21,277 bases of DNA from Proteobacteria bacterium SPGG2 (GCA_001643475.1 LXTK01000058.1:1-21277), one strand, 5' to 3'; positions 7,785 through 16,107 are shown, numbered from the stretch's first letter. The notes: generated by a model not told the origin, from the letters alone. A program made the numbers and translations.

Positions 7785-8462
7785 GTGACCTTTTCTATTG
7801 CAGGGCGCTGCCAACACTCCGGCATGCTGGGAGTTGCCGTCACGACCTCTAGCATATGTGTGAGCAGTCGCTGTCCGTGGGCACGCGCCGGCGTTGGCGC
7901 GGTGGCTACGCAGAATATTACCGATCCCAGCCTGGGCCCAAAGATTCTTGATTTGCTAGCGGCGGGGCGAAGTGCGAGCCAAGCACTTGCCGAGACTGTG
8001 GATCAGCAAACCAACATCGAGTACCGGCAACTGACGGTGATCGATACAAACGGTACCGTTGCTCACTATAGCGGTTCACATACACTTGGTACGCATGCCA
8101 TCACCCAAGGAGAAGGCTGTGTAAGCGCCGGTAATCTGTTAGCCAATGAACGCATCCCACAAGCCATTGTCGATACATTCGTGCAGAATCCCCAGCTCCA
8201 TCTCGCCGAGCGACTGCTACGCGCACTAGAAGCAGGGTTGGATGCGGGCGGAGAACAAGGACCTGTCAAATCGGCGGGCCTGCTCGTGGTTCACAAATAT
8301 GCCTGGCCATTGGTCGATCTACGTATCGATTGGAGTGACGAATCGCCGATAGCGGCGCTGCGCCGCCTGTGGCAGGCTTATCAACCGCAGATGGACGATT
8401 ACGTCACGCGCGCCCTCAACCCACAATCTGCGCCAAGCTTTGGTGTTGCCGGAGATCCGTGA
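7785..8462 (+). CDS. DUF1028 family protein
   Basis: 225 residues from the GTG at 7785. I prefer this start to an upstream ATG at 7650 because conservation begins directly at VTFSIAGR, a G-rich ribosome-binding stretch (7770-7778) precedes it, and it avoids a 116-base overlap with the dioxygenase. Family hallmarks are the N-terminal TFSI strand, GMLGVAVTTSS, PWARAGVGAVATQNITDPSLGP (about 32-53), the GEGCVSAGNLLANE segment and the C-terminal VDLRIDW. The biochemical role of DUF1028 is not established. A structure in the family has, to my knowledge, an Ntn-hydrolase-like fold, which would make an amidohydrolase plausible, and the genes often sit beside M20 and RidA genes, as here. No signal peptide or membrane segment is seen. 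Confidence 0.85.
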   Translation: MTFSIAGRCQHSGMLGVAVTTSSICVSSRCPWARAGVGAVATQNITDPSLGPKILDLLAAGRSASQALAETVDQQTNIEYRQLTVIDTNGTVAHYSGSHTLGTHAITQGEGCVSAGNLLANERIPQAIVDTFVQNPQLHLAERLLRALEAGLDAGGEQGPVKSAGLLVVHKYAWPLVDLRIDWSDESPIAALRRLWQAYQPQMDDYVTRALNPQSAPSFGVAGDP

Positions 8463-8484
8463 TCAGTCGAGAGCTCGAGTACTA

Positions 8485-9651
8485 ATGAATACGAAAGATC
8501 TCATCAGTATAGACATGATCAAACGGTTGGTGTCATTTGATACCACTAGTCGAAACTCAAACTTGTTGCTGATCGAGTACATCCGCGACTACCTGGCGGA
8601 TCTCAATATCGATTCTCACCTCTCATTCGATGACGAAGGCAAGAAGGCCAATCTCTACGCCACCTGTGGCCCTCAAGATCGTCCGGGCATTCTGATGTCT
8701 GGGCATACGGATTGTGTGCCTGTCGACGGACAAGACTGGAAGACCGATCCGTTCACGGTCCATGAACAGGATGACTGTCTCTATGGCCGCGGTACCACCG
8801 ACATGAAATCATTTATTGCCATCACGCTGGCTACCCTGCCGCCAATGCTGGAACATGGTCTGAAGATCCCCATCCATCTGGCGTTCTCCTATGATGAGGA
8901 GATCGGTTGTGTCGGCGTTCATCGGTTGATCGAACAACTAGATTCGATGCCGACAAAACCAAAGCTATGTTTCGTTGGTGAACCGACGAGTTTACAAGTA
9001 GTCACTGGCCATAAAGGCAAATATAGCGTTCGTTGTCATGTACATGGCCTAGAATGCCATTCCGCCCTTACCCATCAAGGCGTCAATGCCGTCGAGATCG
9101 CAGCAGAGTTAGTCACACTGTTGCGCAAGATAGGCCAACGTTTGCGCGAACAAGGTCCCTTCGATGAAGCCTTTGAGCCACCGTTTACTACGGTACACAC
9201 AGGGTTGATCCAAGGCGGCACCGCACTCAACATCATACCCAAGAGCTGCTGGTTCGAATACGAGATACGAAACCTACCCGATCATGATGTAACGCTGCTG
9301 CTGGCCGAAATTAGAGATTACGCTGAACAACACCTATTGCCAGATATGCGTAAGGTTTCGGATCAGGCGGGGTTCTCTTGGGAAACCTTACCGAGCTATC
9401 CCGGTATGACCGTGGATGAGGACAGCGAAGTTGCCAACACCGCTAAAGGGTTGTGCGGCAATCCCAGCTCGGCCAAAGTGAGTTTTGGTACCGAGGGTGG
9501 GTTGTTTCAGGTTGCCGGTATTCCCACTGTTGTGTGCGGTCCAGGTAACATTAGCCAAGCTCACAAACCGAATGAGTTTATTAGCCTCGATCAGGTTGCG
9601 CGAGGTGAGGCGTTTGCATCGCGGCTGATGGCTCAAGTCTGCGACGCATAG
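8485..9651 (+). CDS. M20 family amidohydrolase, acetylornithine deacetylase (ArgE/DapE)-like
   Basis: 388 residues from the ATG at 8485, preceded by GAGAGCTCGAG. An earlier in-frame GTG at 8440 would overlap the DUF1028 gene and add an unconserved leader. The two-zinc site is complete: H74 and D76 (GHTDCVPV), bridging D106 (GRGTTDMK), catalytic E138 (YDEEIGC), E166 (GEPT) and H360 (QAHKPNEFI). The dimerisation domain lies at about 176-290, with GHKGKYSVRCHVHG and CHSALTHQGVNAVE. The overall wording is closest to N-acetylornithine deacetylases, which free an alpha-N- or delta-N-acyl amino acid. Ectoine catabolism uses a relative (DoeB) after the M24 hydrolase, so an M24 plus M20 succession here may be analogous. 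The true acyl group and amino acid are unknown. Confidence 0.87.
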   Translation: MNTKDLISIDMIKRLVSFDTTSRNSNLLLIEYIRDYLADLNIDSHLSFDDEGKKANLYATCGPQDRPGILMSGHTDCVPVDGQDWKTDPFTVHEQDDCLYGRGTTDMKSFIAITLATLPPMLEHGLKIPIHLAFSYDEEIGCVGVHRLIEQLDSMPTKPKLCFVGEPTSLQVVTGHKGKYSVRCHVHGLECHSALTHQGVNAVEIAAELVTLLRKIGQRLREQGPFDEAFEPPFTTVHTGLIQGGTALNIIPKSCWFEYEIRNLPDHDVTLLLAEIRDYAEQHLLPDMRKVSDQAGFSWETLPSYPGMTVDEDSEVANTAKGLCGNPSSAKVSFGTEGGLFQVAGIPTVVCGPGNISQAHKPNEFISLDQVARGEAFASRLMAQVCDA

Positions 9652-9672
9652 CAAAATTCGCCCAGGCGTTGT

Positions 9673-11472
9673 ATGGCCAAACAATCAAAAACGCCGCTAA
9701 CTCGTGCCACGGTTTTCCCCGAACCCGAGCTACCAGACGCGAGTACATTGCTTGCCGAGGGCCGGCAACTCGCCGACAGCACGTCGATTGGCCCTTGCCC
9801 GTTTCTCGTACAAAACGAAGTAAGCACCGAGTTTGCCTACAAACGGGCGCACGCAAGTCAGGGCAAGGTTATGTTGCATGCGCAGATCGGCTATCGCGAT
9901 CTACAGAAGAGTCGTCGCGCCTATGCCGAGATCTATGAAAGCCTCAGCAAAGCCGGTTACTACGTCGATCGATATGGCATCTGTTTGGATTGGAGCATGG
10001 GTTATCCGGCTGCGGTGCGGCGCGATATGCCCCGCGGTACAGGGTTGATTCTTGATACACCCGATGACTTCGTTGCGCTCACGCAACAGGCGCCGGTGGC
10101 ACCACACTTCGGCGATTTCGTCATGGGTACGCCGGCGGCGCTAGAAAATACCCAAGCTGCGCTGGCAGCAGGATCTACTGCCATCGGCAACCTCGGTCAG
10201 TATTTCAATTTTCGTATGCCACACTGGCACGACGATATTGAGACCACAGCGTCTACCCTCAAGGCATTGGCACTCGCCGCCGCACAATCGCACGAAGTCC
10301 TGATTCACTCCAATCTCGATGACGGTTTTGCCTCGTTGTTCCATGATCTTGCCTGCACGCTGGGGGCGGTGTTGGTCGAGCGATACATCGTCGGCGAACT
10401 GATCGGTGGACACGTCAGTCATTGTTATGGGCATACGTTCTCAGACCCGTTTATCCGCAGCGCCTTTCAGCAAGCGCTCGCCAACGTAAGTGAAACCCCC
10501 GGTACGATGATCTATGGGAACACGACTGCATTTACGGCGGAACCGGTAGAAAACTACGCCACACTTGCAAACTACCTGCTGGTTGACATCGTCGCGCAGA
10601 AGATCGGACCGACCGGTCATGCCGTCAACCCAGTGCCAGTTAGTGAAGCCCTGCGTATCCCCGAGATTCAAGAAATAATCGATGCCCATATGTTTTGTCA
10701 TCGATTGATTGAACACGCAGATAAATTGCAACCACTGATTGACATGGAGGCGGCCAGCCAGACGGCTGAGGTCATCGAAACGGGAGGAAGGCAGTTCTTC
10801 AAGGCGATTTTGGCCGGCTTGGAGGGAATCGGTATCGACACGAAAAACCCGTTCGAGATGCTATTGGCACTGCGACGTATTGGTGCCAAACATCTGGAAC
10901 AACTCTACGGGCCGGGAAAACCTGACCCAACCAATGCCGATGCGCGCCTACCTATGATCAAGGCCAGCCCCATTTCGGAATTACAAAATCACGCACAACG
11001 CTGTCTCGATGCTATAGACCCAGAAACACATGAGACGATTCGCAGTGCGCATTTGTTGGGCTGCATGGCCACAACCGATGTCCATGAATATGGCAAACTC
11101 CTTTTGGAAACAGTGTTACAACAATTAGGCGTGCAACTGGTAGATGCTGGCGTCAGCATTGATCCCGATGTACTGGCAGAGACAGCACACGCGAAGAAAG
11201 TCGATTTCATCGCGCTTAGCACATACAACGGCGTCGCTCTTGACTATCTCAAACGATTACATAATGAGATGGATCGGCGCAAATTGAACATCCCGGTATT
11301 CATTGGCGGCAAGTTAAACCAAGTCCCCGAGGGTAGTCAGGATAGCCTACCGGTAGACGTTAGCCACAAACTGCGGGCTGCTGGCGCTATCGTTTGTTAC
11401 GAAGTGAAAGATATGTTGAAGCACCTGACACAGATGAAACGAGTAGAGCCGAAGAGCGTCGAAAGCCCATGA
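9673..11472 (+). CDS. Adenosylcobalamin-dependent mutase, glutamate-mutase E-like barrel fused to a C-terminal B12-binding domain
   Basis: 599 residues. The last about 145 form a cobalamin-binding domain with the base-off/His-on signature D469-x-H471-x-x-G474, then ALSTYNG (514-520) and the IGG loop (544-546). Residues about 35-440 look like the TIM-barrel catalytic subunit of glutamate mutase (GNLGQYF, GHTFSDP, IGPTGHAVNPVPVSEALRIPEI). Glutamate mutase normally has these as two proteins (E and S); 2-methyleneglutarate mutase is a single chain of similar size and is the other good comparison. The expected chemistry is a radical carbon-skeleton rearrangement of an amino acid or dicarboxylate. 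No B12 synthesis or transport gene and no reactivase is in the window. The stop overlaps the next gene's start in ATGA, indicating translational coupling. The B12 domain is certain; the exact mutase class is moderate. Confidence 0.72.
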   Translation: MAKQSKTPLTRATVFPEPELPDASTLLAEGRQLADSTSIGPCPFLVQNEVSTEFAYKRAHASQGKVMLHAQIGYRDLQKSRRAYAEIYESLSKAGYYVDRYGICLDWSMGYPAAVRRDMPRGTGLILDTPDDFVALTQQAPVAPHFGDFVMGTPAALENTQAALAAGSTAIGNLGQYFNFRMPHWHDDIETTASTLKALALAAAQSHEVLIHSNLDDGFASLFHDLACTLGAVLVERYIVGELIGGHVSHCYGHTFSDPFIRSAFQQALANVSETPGTMIYGNTTAFTAEPVENYATLANYLLVDIVAQKIGPTGHAVNPVPVSEALRIPEIQEIIDAHMFCHRLIEHADKLQPLIDMEAASQTAEVIETGGRQFFKAILAGLEGIGIDTKNPFEMLLALRRIGAKHLEQLYGPGKPDPTNADARLPMIKASPISELQNHAQRCLDAIDPETHETIRSAHLLGCMATTDVHEYGKLLLETVLQQLGVQLVDAGVSIDPDVLAETAHAKKVDFIALSTYNGVALDYLKRLHNEMDRRKLNIPVFIGGKLNQVPEGSQDSLPVDVSHKLRAAGAIVCYEVKDMLKHLTQMKRVEPKSVESP

Positions 11473-12236
11473 CTTTGCGTGTTGGAATCATAGGCGTAGG
11501 ACATCTTGCCAGCTATATTGTCGAAGGCCTGTGCGCTGCTAACAATTCGCCAGATATATTGCTATCGCCACGAAATGCGGAACGCGCAAGTGCACTGAGC
11601 GAACGTTTCGGCGTCCGTACCGCTAATGACAATCAGACAATCGTTAGTCAATCTGATATTGTCATCCTAGCCACGCGCCCGCCACAAGCACTGAACGCAG
11701 CCGCTGATTTGCCATGGCGAGCTGAACAAACCCTGATCTGTGTGGCCGCGGGTATCTCCTGTGCTGGACTTTCGGCCGTGGCCTCACCGGCGAGGATCGT
11801 TCGCGCCATGCCGGTCTCATGTGCAGCCATCGGCGAAAGCCCGACCTCGTTGTACCCAGACGACGCCAACGCAAGGCGCTTATTGACGCGTCTGGGGCCT
11901 GTGATTGCCTTGCCCGATGAACCCAGCTTTCAGGCGGCTAGCGTAATCGGCGCCTACTACGCGTGGATCTACGCGCTAGTGGCCGAGACCATGCCGTGGT
12001 TGGAAGCTTCGGGTATCCCGAATGCAGCCGGTCGCTCGTTGGTTCTACAGGCGATTCGGGGTGCCACCGGCATGATGCTCGCGCATCCAGACGATTCACC
12101 GGCTGATATGATTCGCGAACTGGCCACGCCAGGCGGTATTAGCGAATGTGGGCTTGAACTTCTAGAGCAGCGCGGTGCATTAAGTGCCTGGCGCGATGCT
12201 TGCCAGGTGAGCTTGGCGCGACTGCAAAACCAGTGA
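11469..12236 (+). CDS. Pyrroline-5-carboxylate reductase (ProC)-like enzyme
   Basis: 255 residues from the ATG at 11469, which overlaps the mutase stop by four bases. The N-terminal Rossmann fold has GIIGVGHLASYIVEGL (6-21), a basic NADP-type follow-up (SPRNAERASAL) and the ILATRPPQ motif, where ProC normally has a lysine (KP). RIVRAMPVSCAAIGES corresponds to the ProC segment RxMPNxPxxxGxG with Ser replacing Asn, and ATPGGISECGLELLEQRG to the substrate-binding TSPGGTTxxGLxxLE. These changes suggest a cyclic imine related to, but not the same as, pyrroline-5-carboxylate. Combined with the two RidA proteins and the later OCD-like protein, it points to imine chemistry. The next gene begins three bases after its stop. 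Confidence 0.8.
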   Translation: MTLRVGIIGVGHLASYIVEGLCAANNSPDILLSPRNAERASALSERFGVRTANDNQTIVSQSDIVILATRPPQALNAAADLPWRAEQTLICVAAGISCAGLSAVASPARIVRAMPVSCAAIGESPTSLYPDDANARRLLTRLGPVIALPDEPSFQAASVIGAYYAWIYALVAETMPWLEASGIPNAAGRSLVLQAIRGATGMMLAHPDDSPADMIRELATPGGISECGLELLEQRGALSAWRDACQVSLARLQNQ

Positions 12237-12239
12237 CCG

Positions 12240-13007
12240 ATGTCTGAGCTATTCAGTTTGAAAGGCCATGTGGCACTAGTGACCGGCGCGTCGGGCGGAC
12301 TTGGTCGGCAATTTGCACTAGCCCTATCCCGCGCCGGCGCCAGCCGTGCTAACAGCACGCCGACAAGCTAAACTTGAACAACTCGCGCGAGAGATAGAAT
12401 CGAACGGCGCCAAAGCCGTGCCGGTGGTTATGGATGTGACAAATGCCGACAGCATACACCACGGCTTTGCCGCAGCTGAGCGCACCGTCGGTACTGTCAC
12501 TATTTTGGTAAACAACTCCGGCATCGCCAGCACCACAGCCGCCCTCGAGATAGACGAAAGCGAATGGAATCGCACCATGGATACCAACTTAAAGGGCGCA
12601 TGGTTGGTTGCCCAAGAAGCAGTCAAGCGCATGGTCGCGGCGGAAACCCATGGCAGCATTATCAATATCGTGTCGATCCTCGCCTTCCGAGCAGCCAAAC
12701 ATCTCGCGCCTTATGCAGCTTCAAAGGCCGAGCTATTACAGCTCACACGGTCGTTGTCATTGGAATGGGCGCGCCACAAGATTCGTGTCAACGCCACATT
12801 GCCCCTGGTTATATCATCACCGACATGGACCGAGAGTTCTTCCAGCGAGCCGAAAGTGCCGACGTCGTTAAGCGAATTCCGCAGCGCCGAGTCGGGACCC
12901 CCGAGGATTTAAACGGTGCGCTATTATTGTTGGCCTCAAACGCGTCTTCGTATATGACCGGCAGCACAATCGTCGTCGATGGCGGTCATTTGCAGTCCAG
13001 CCTTTAG
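12240..13007 (+). pseudogene. Short-chain dehydrogenase/reductase interrupted by two compensating frameshifts
   Basis: A classical SDR is readable across three segments. From the ATG at 12240: NAD-binding TGASGGLG in frame one up to about 12344. Then, after one extra base (or two missing) at 12345, LTARRQAKLEQLAREIES through NNSG, the catalytic Ser (NIVSILAF) and YAASK up to about 12795. After two extra bases near 12796-12797 the frame returns to the first, giving IAPGYIITDMDREFF and the C-terminal VVDGGHLQSSL. The net shift is three, so the end is back in the original frame. All catalytic residues survive and no other damage is seen, so this is either very recent inactivation or base-calling error. 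If repaired, it would be a 255-residue NAD(P)-dependent alcohol dehydrogenase or ketoreductase of the operon. Confidence 0.8.
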
Positions 13008-13053
13008 CCAACCAACAACTCTTCTAAGAAACGCAAACCACCAGGAGAAACCG

Positions 13054-13404
13054 ATGGCCATTGAACGTATGCAAAAAAGTGCTCGAATGAGTCAAATAGT
13101 GGTGCACGATGACGTCGTGTATCTGGCGGGCCAGGTAGCACTGGAGGCGCCCAATCGATCCGTAACCGCACAGACGCAGGATATTCTCGCGAGAACAGAC
13201 ACGCTGCTGGCAGAAGCCGGCACAAACAAATCACGATTGCTTTCCGCTACGATCTGGCTCACCGACATTCGATATTACGATGAAATGAACGCGGTCTGGG
13301 ATGCATGGATGGATCCGGCAAACCCGCCTGCCCGTGCCTGCGTTGAGTCCAAATTGGCAATGCCGAAGTATGATGTAGAAATAATGATGACTGCCGCACG
13401 CTGA
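13054..13404 (+). CDS. RidA-family protein with conserved arginine
   Basis: 116 residues from the ATG at 13054, with AGGAG six bases upstream. Family features: RMSQIVVHDDVVYLAGQVA (11-29), QTQDILARTDTLLAEAGTNKS (40-60), ATIWLTDIRYYDEMNAVWDAW (65-85) and PPARACVESKLAMP (91-104). R94 matches the arginine used by RidA to hydrolyse imines and enamines, in contrast to the other Rid protein of the same operon. The likely role is release of ammonia from a 2-iminoacid or protection from such intermediates. It follows the broken dehydrogenase by 46 bases and is the last gene before a 89-base gap to leuS. Confidence 0.85.
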   Translation: MAIERMQKSARMSQIVVHDDVVYLAGQVALEAPNRSVTAQTQDILARTDTLLAEAGTNKSRLLSATIWLTDIRYYDEMNAVWDAWMDPANPPARACVESKLAMPKYDVEIMMTAAR

Positions 13405-13493
13405 CCATCGGTGCCACTACAGCAAGTAGTATTTTGCAGTAGATTCCTTTGCTAAGCTACGGCTCTACATACAGGGTACAAGGTAGCAATTCT

Positions 13494-15947
13494 ATGGCTG
13501 AACGGTACAACCCAGGCGTCATTGAAGCTAAATGGCAGACATACTGGGACAAACAGGGTATTAATCGCACTGATATCACCGGCGCCAAACGTCCGTTCTT
13601 TAATCTCATGATGTATCCATACCCATCGGCCGAAGGCCTGCATGTAGGTAACGTCTACGCCTTTACCGGTGCTGATATTTACGGGCGCTTCAAACGCCTG
13701 CAGGGTTTAGACGTGTTTGAGCCCATCGGCTTCGATGCCTTCGGTATCCATTCTGAAAACTTTGCCCTCGAACAGGGCGTCCACCCTATGGAATTGATAC
13801 CCCGGAACATCAAAAACTTTACACGCCAGCTCAAGCGCATGGGGTTTATGTACGACTGGAGTCGAATCGTCGACGTTACCCAACCTAAGTACTACAAGTG
13901 GACCCAATGGATTTTCTTACAACTCTTTAAGGCCGGCCTCGCCGAACGGCGCAAAGCCGCGGTCAATTGGTGTCCGTCCTGCAAGACAGTGTTAGCGAAT
14001 GAGCAAGTGATCGATGGTCGTTGCGAGCGCTGTACATCTGAAGTTACGCAACGCTTCTTGGATCAGTGGTTCTTCAAGATTACGCAATACGCCCAACGGT
14101 TGCTCGACAATCTAGAATGGATCGATTGGTCATCATCGACTAAACGACTGCAGCGAAACTGGATCGGTCGATCTGAAGGTGCAGATATAGATTTCCCCAT
14201 TGTCGGCCATGCCGACAAAGCTATACGCGTGTTCACGACTCGACCAGACACGCTGTTTGGCGCCACATTCATGGTATTGGCACCCGAACACCCGCTGGTC
14301 GAAGTTGTCACCACCGACGCGTGCCGAGCGCAGGTAGAACAATACGTACAAGACGCTACCGCCATGGACCTAGTAGAACGCCGAAAGGCGGGTGAGGAAC
14401 GCGTCAAGACCGGTATCAATACAGGTGCCAAGGCCATCAATCCCGTCAACAACGAGGAAATCGAAATCTGGATCGCTGACTATGTGTTAATGGAATATGG
14501 TCATGGTGCCGTCATGGCGGTGCCCGCACACGACGAACGTGACTTCGAATTTGCCAAGCAATACGGTCTCCCCATTCGCACCGTGGTGGTGCCGGCTGAA
14601 AGCGACGCGGGCGATAGCATCGAACAGGAAGGCGCGTTTACCGCACATACTGAAAACGAGATACTTATGAACTCCGGTCAGTTTGATGGCATCCCGGCTG
14701 CGCAGGCGATCGGCGAAATCACTGCTTGGCTGGAGAGGAAGGGGGCGGGTAGGCTTGCGGTCAATTACCGAGTCCATGACTGGTGTATTTCAAGACAGCG
14801 CTATTGGGGTACACCGATCCCTATCATTTATTGTGATACATGCGGCATCGTGCCGGTACCGGAAGAAGATCTACCGGTTGTACTGCCCTACCTCGAAAAT
14901 TTTCGACCAGATGAAAGCGGTGTCGGCCCATTGGGGCGTTCCCAAGCTTTTTATGCCGTTCAGTGTCCGACCTGTGGCAATTCCGCAAGGCGCGAAACCG
15001 ACGTTTCCGACACGTTTCTTGACTCTGCCTGGTACTTTCTACGCTATCCATCGACCGAGCTTGATGATCGCCCGTTTGATAAAGAACGCACCAAAACTTG
15101 GCTACCTGTCGACAGCTACATTGGCGGTGAAGAACACGCAGTATTGCATCTAATGTACTCTCGTTTCATTACCATGGCGCTCCATGATCTGGGCCACCTT
15201 GAATTCGAAGAACCTTACAAAAAGTTTCGCAAGCATGGGTTAATCATCCGTGATGGGGCCAAGATGTCCAAGTCACGGGGTAATGTTGTGATCCCAGACG
15301 AATTCGTCGAAAAACATGGCGCCGATACGTTTCGCATGTACCTCATGTTCCTGGGCCCATATCAAGAAGGCGGTGACTTTCGCCAAGAGGGGATTAGTGG
15401 AATCTCCCGTTTCTTCGATCGCCTATGGGCCATTATTGCACCGGTCGAGCAACTAGCGGCAGGGTCGCCGGAGGCAGGTGATGTCGAACGAAAACTACAC
15501 GCCACCATCAAGAAAGTGACCGAAGACTTGGAAGCTTTGCAATACAACACCGCCATTGCGGCAATGATGGAGTATCTCAATGTGGTCCGGGCTGGTGATC
15601 GCGCCGTCCGTCGCTCCGAGATCGAGCCGCTAGTGCCTATGCTAGCGCCAATGGCACCTCATTTTTCTGAGGAGTTGTGGCAACGGTTGGAGCACGAGGA
15701 TTCGATTTTTTCCGGTGCCAACTGGCCAAGTTATGATGCAAAGCTAACGATGGCTGATGAAATCGAGATAGCGGTACAGGTCAACGGTCGTCTGCGGGCT
15801 ACCATCCGCCTTCCTCGAGGTGCGAACGAAGAAGAAGTAAAAACCAAAGCGTTGGCCGATATCGCGGTTCAGCGTCATCTTCGCGAGAAGGAACTGTATA
15901 AGTCGATCTTAGTACCGGACCGATTGATCAATCTTGTCGTTCGCTGA
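13494..15947 (+). CDS. leuS: Leucyl-tRNA synthetase, atypical (Chloroflexota/Rubrobacter-like) form
   Basis: 817 residues from the ATG at 13494 (AAGGT ribosome-binding site); an earlier ATG at 13449 adds an unconserved leader. Complete class I enzyme: HVGN (50-53) as the HIGH motif, a zinc-binding WCPSC...RCERC, the CP1 editing domain with TTRPDTLFG and VPAHDERD (editing Asp near 347), a YCDTCG/CPTCG pair, KMSKS (590-594) and a C-terminal LeuS-specific domain ending in DRLINLVVR. The wording PIGFDAFGIHSENFALEQG, with HSENF where most bacterial enzymes have PAENY or PAEQY, resembles forms I know from Chloroflexota and Rubrobacter rather than from Proteobacteria. It is therefore probably transferred and may be a second copy. 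Catalysis and editing look intact. Aminoacyl-tRNA synthetase duplicates beside metabolic clusters sometimes give self-resistance. Confidence 0.93.
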   Translation: MAERYNPGVIEAKWQTYWDKQGINRTDITGAKRPFFNLMMYPYPSAEGLHVGNVYAFTGADIYGRFKRLQGLDVFEPIGFDAFGIHSENFALEQGVHPMELIPRNIKNFTRQLKRMGFMYDWSRIVDVTQPKYYKWTQWIFLQLFKAGLAERRKAAVNWCPSCKTVLANEQVIDGRCERCTSEVTQRFLDQWFFKITQYAQRLLDNLEWIDWSSSTKRLQRNWIGRSEGADIDFPIVGHADKAIRVFTTRPDTLFGATFMVLAPEHPLVEVVTTDACRAQVEQYVQDATAMDLVERRKAGEERVKTGINTGAKAINPVNNEEIEIWIADYVLMEYGHGAVMAVPAHDERDFEFAKQYGLPIRTVVVPAESDAGDSIEQEGAFTAHTENEILMNSGQFDGIPAAQAIGEITAWLERKGAGRLAVNYRVHDWCISRQRYWGTPIPIIYCDTCGIVPVPEEDLPVVLPYLENFRPDESGVGPLGRSQAFYAVQCPTCGNSARRETDVSDTFLDSAWYFLRYPSTELDDRPFDKERTKTWLPVDSYIGGEEHAVLHLMYSRFITMALHDLGHLEFEEPYKKFRKHGLIIRDGAKMSKSRGNVVIPDEFVEKHGADTFRMYLMFLGPYQEGGDFRQEGISGISRFFDRLWAIIAPVEQLAAGSPEAGDVERKLHATIKKVTEDLEALQYNTAIAAMMEYLNVVRAGDRAVRRSEIEPLVPMLAPMAPHFSEELWQRLEHEDSIFSGANWPSYDAKLTMADEIEIAVQVNGRLRATIRLPRGANEEEVKTKALADIAVQRHLREKELYKSILVPDRLINLVVR

Positions 15948-15957
15948 GGAGAAAAAA

Positions 15958-16107
15958 GCCGATACGGGACACTTAGAGGTCGCTCAACTGTTGGTAGTCA
16001 AAGGCACCGATATGAACTTAAGGAGTGAAAAGGATTCGACGGCCCTCGACTGGGCAACCGAGAAGGCCGCACAGTTGCTGATAGCTAGCGGTGCTATAGC
16101 CCCTTGA
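15958..16107 (+). pseudogene. Ankyrin-repeat protein remnant (C-terminal end)
   Basis: This frame reads GHLEVAQLLVVKGTDMN, then STALDWATEKAAQLLIASGA and a stop at 16105-16107: one and a half ankyrin repeats in consensus order (GHLEVVxLLLxxGADVN, TALxxA, LLxxGA). There is no start codon with a ribosome-binding site and no upstream repeat, since leuS ends ten bases before. It is a leftover of a larger repeat protein cut off by rearrangement, which suggests that the right border of the leuS segment was a recombination point. Confidence 0.6.

Noticed and set aside
1375..9651. A complete ectoine catabolic (doe/eut) cluster
   Set aside because: M24, M20 and OCD-like genes recall it, but the aminotransferase, the dedicated dehydrogenase, the AsnC/GntR regulator and the ectoine transporter are absent, and the ureohydrolase, HpaB and B12 mutase do not belong to it.
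12340..12800. Programmed ribosomal frameshifting in the SDR gene
   Set aside because: No slippery heptamer or stimulatory structure is evident, and two separate shifts in one ordinary metabolic gene are better explained by mutation or sequencing error.
13405..13493. T-box or leader-peptide attenuator before leuS
   Set aside because: The 89 bases hold only a short imperfect stem (ACTACAGCAA/TTGCAGTAG region) and no T-box core; a run of Leu codons with a start was not seen.
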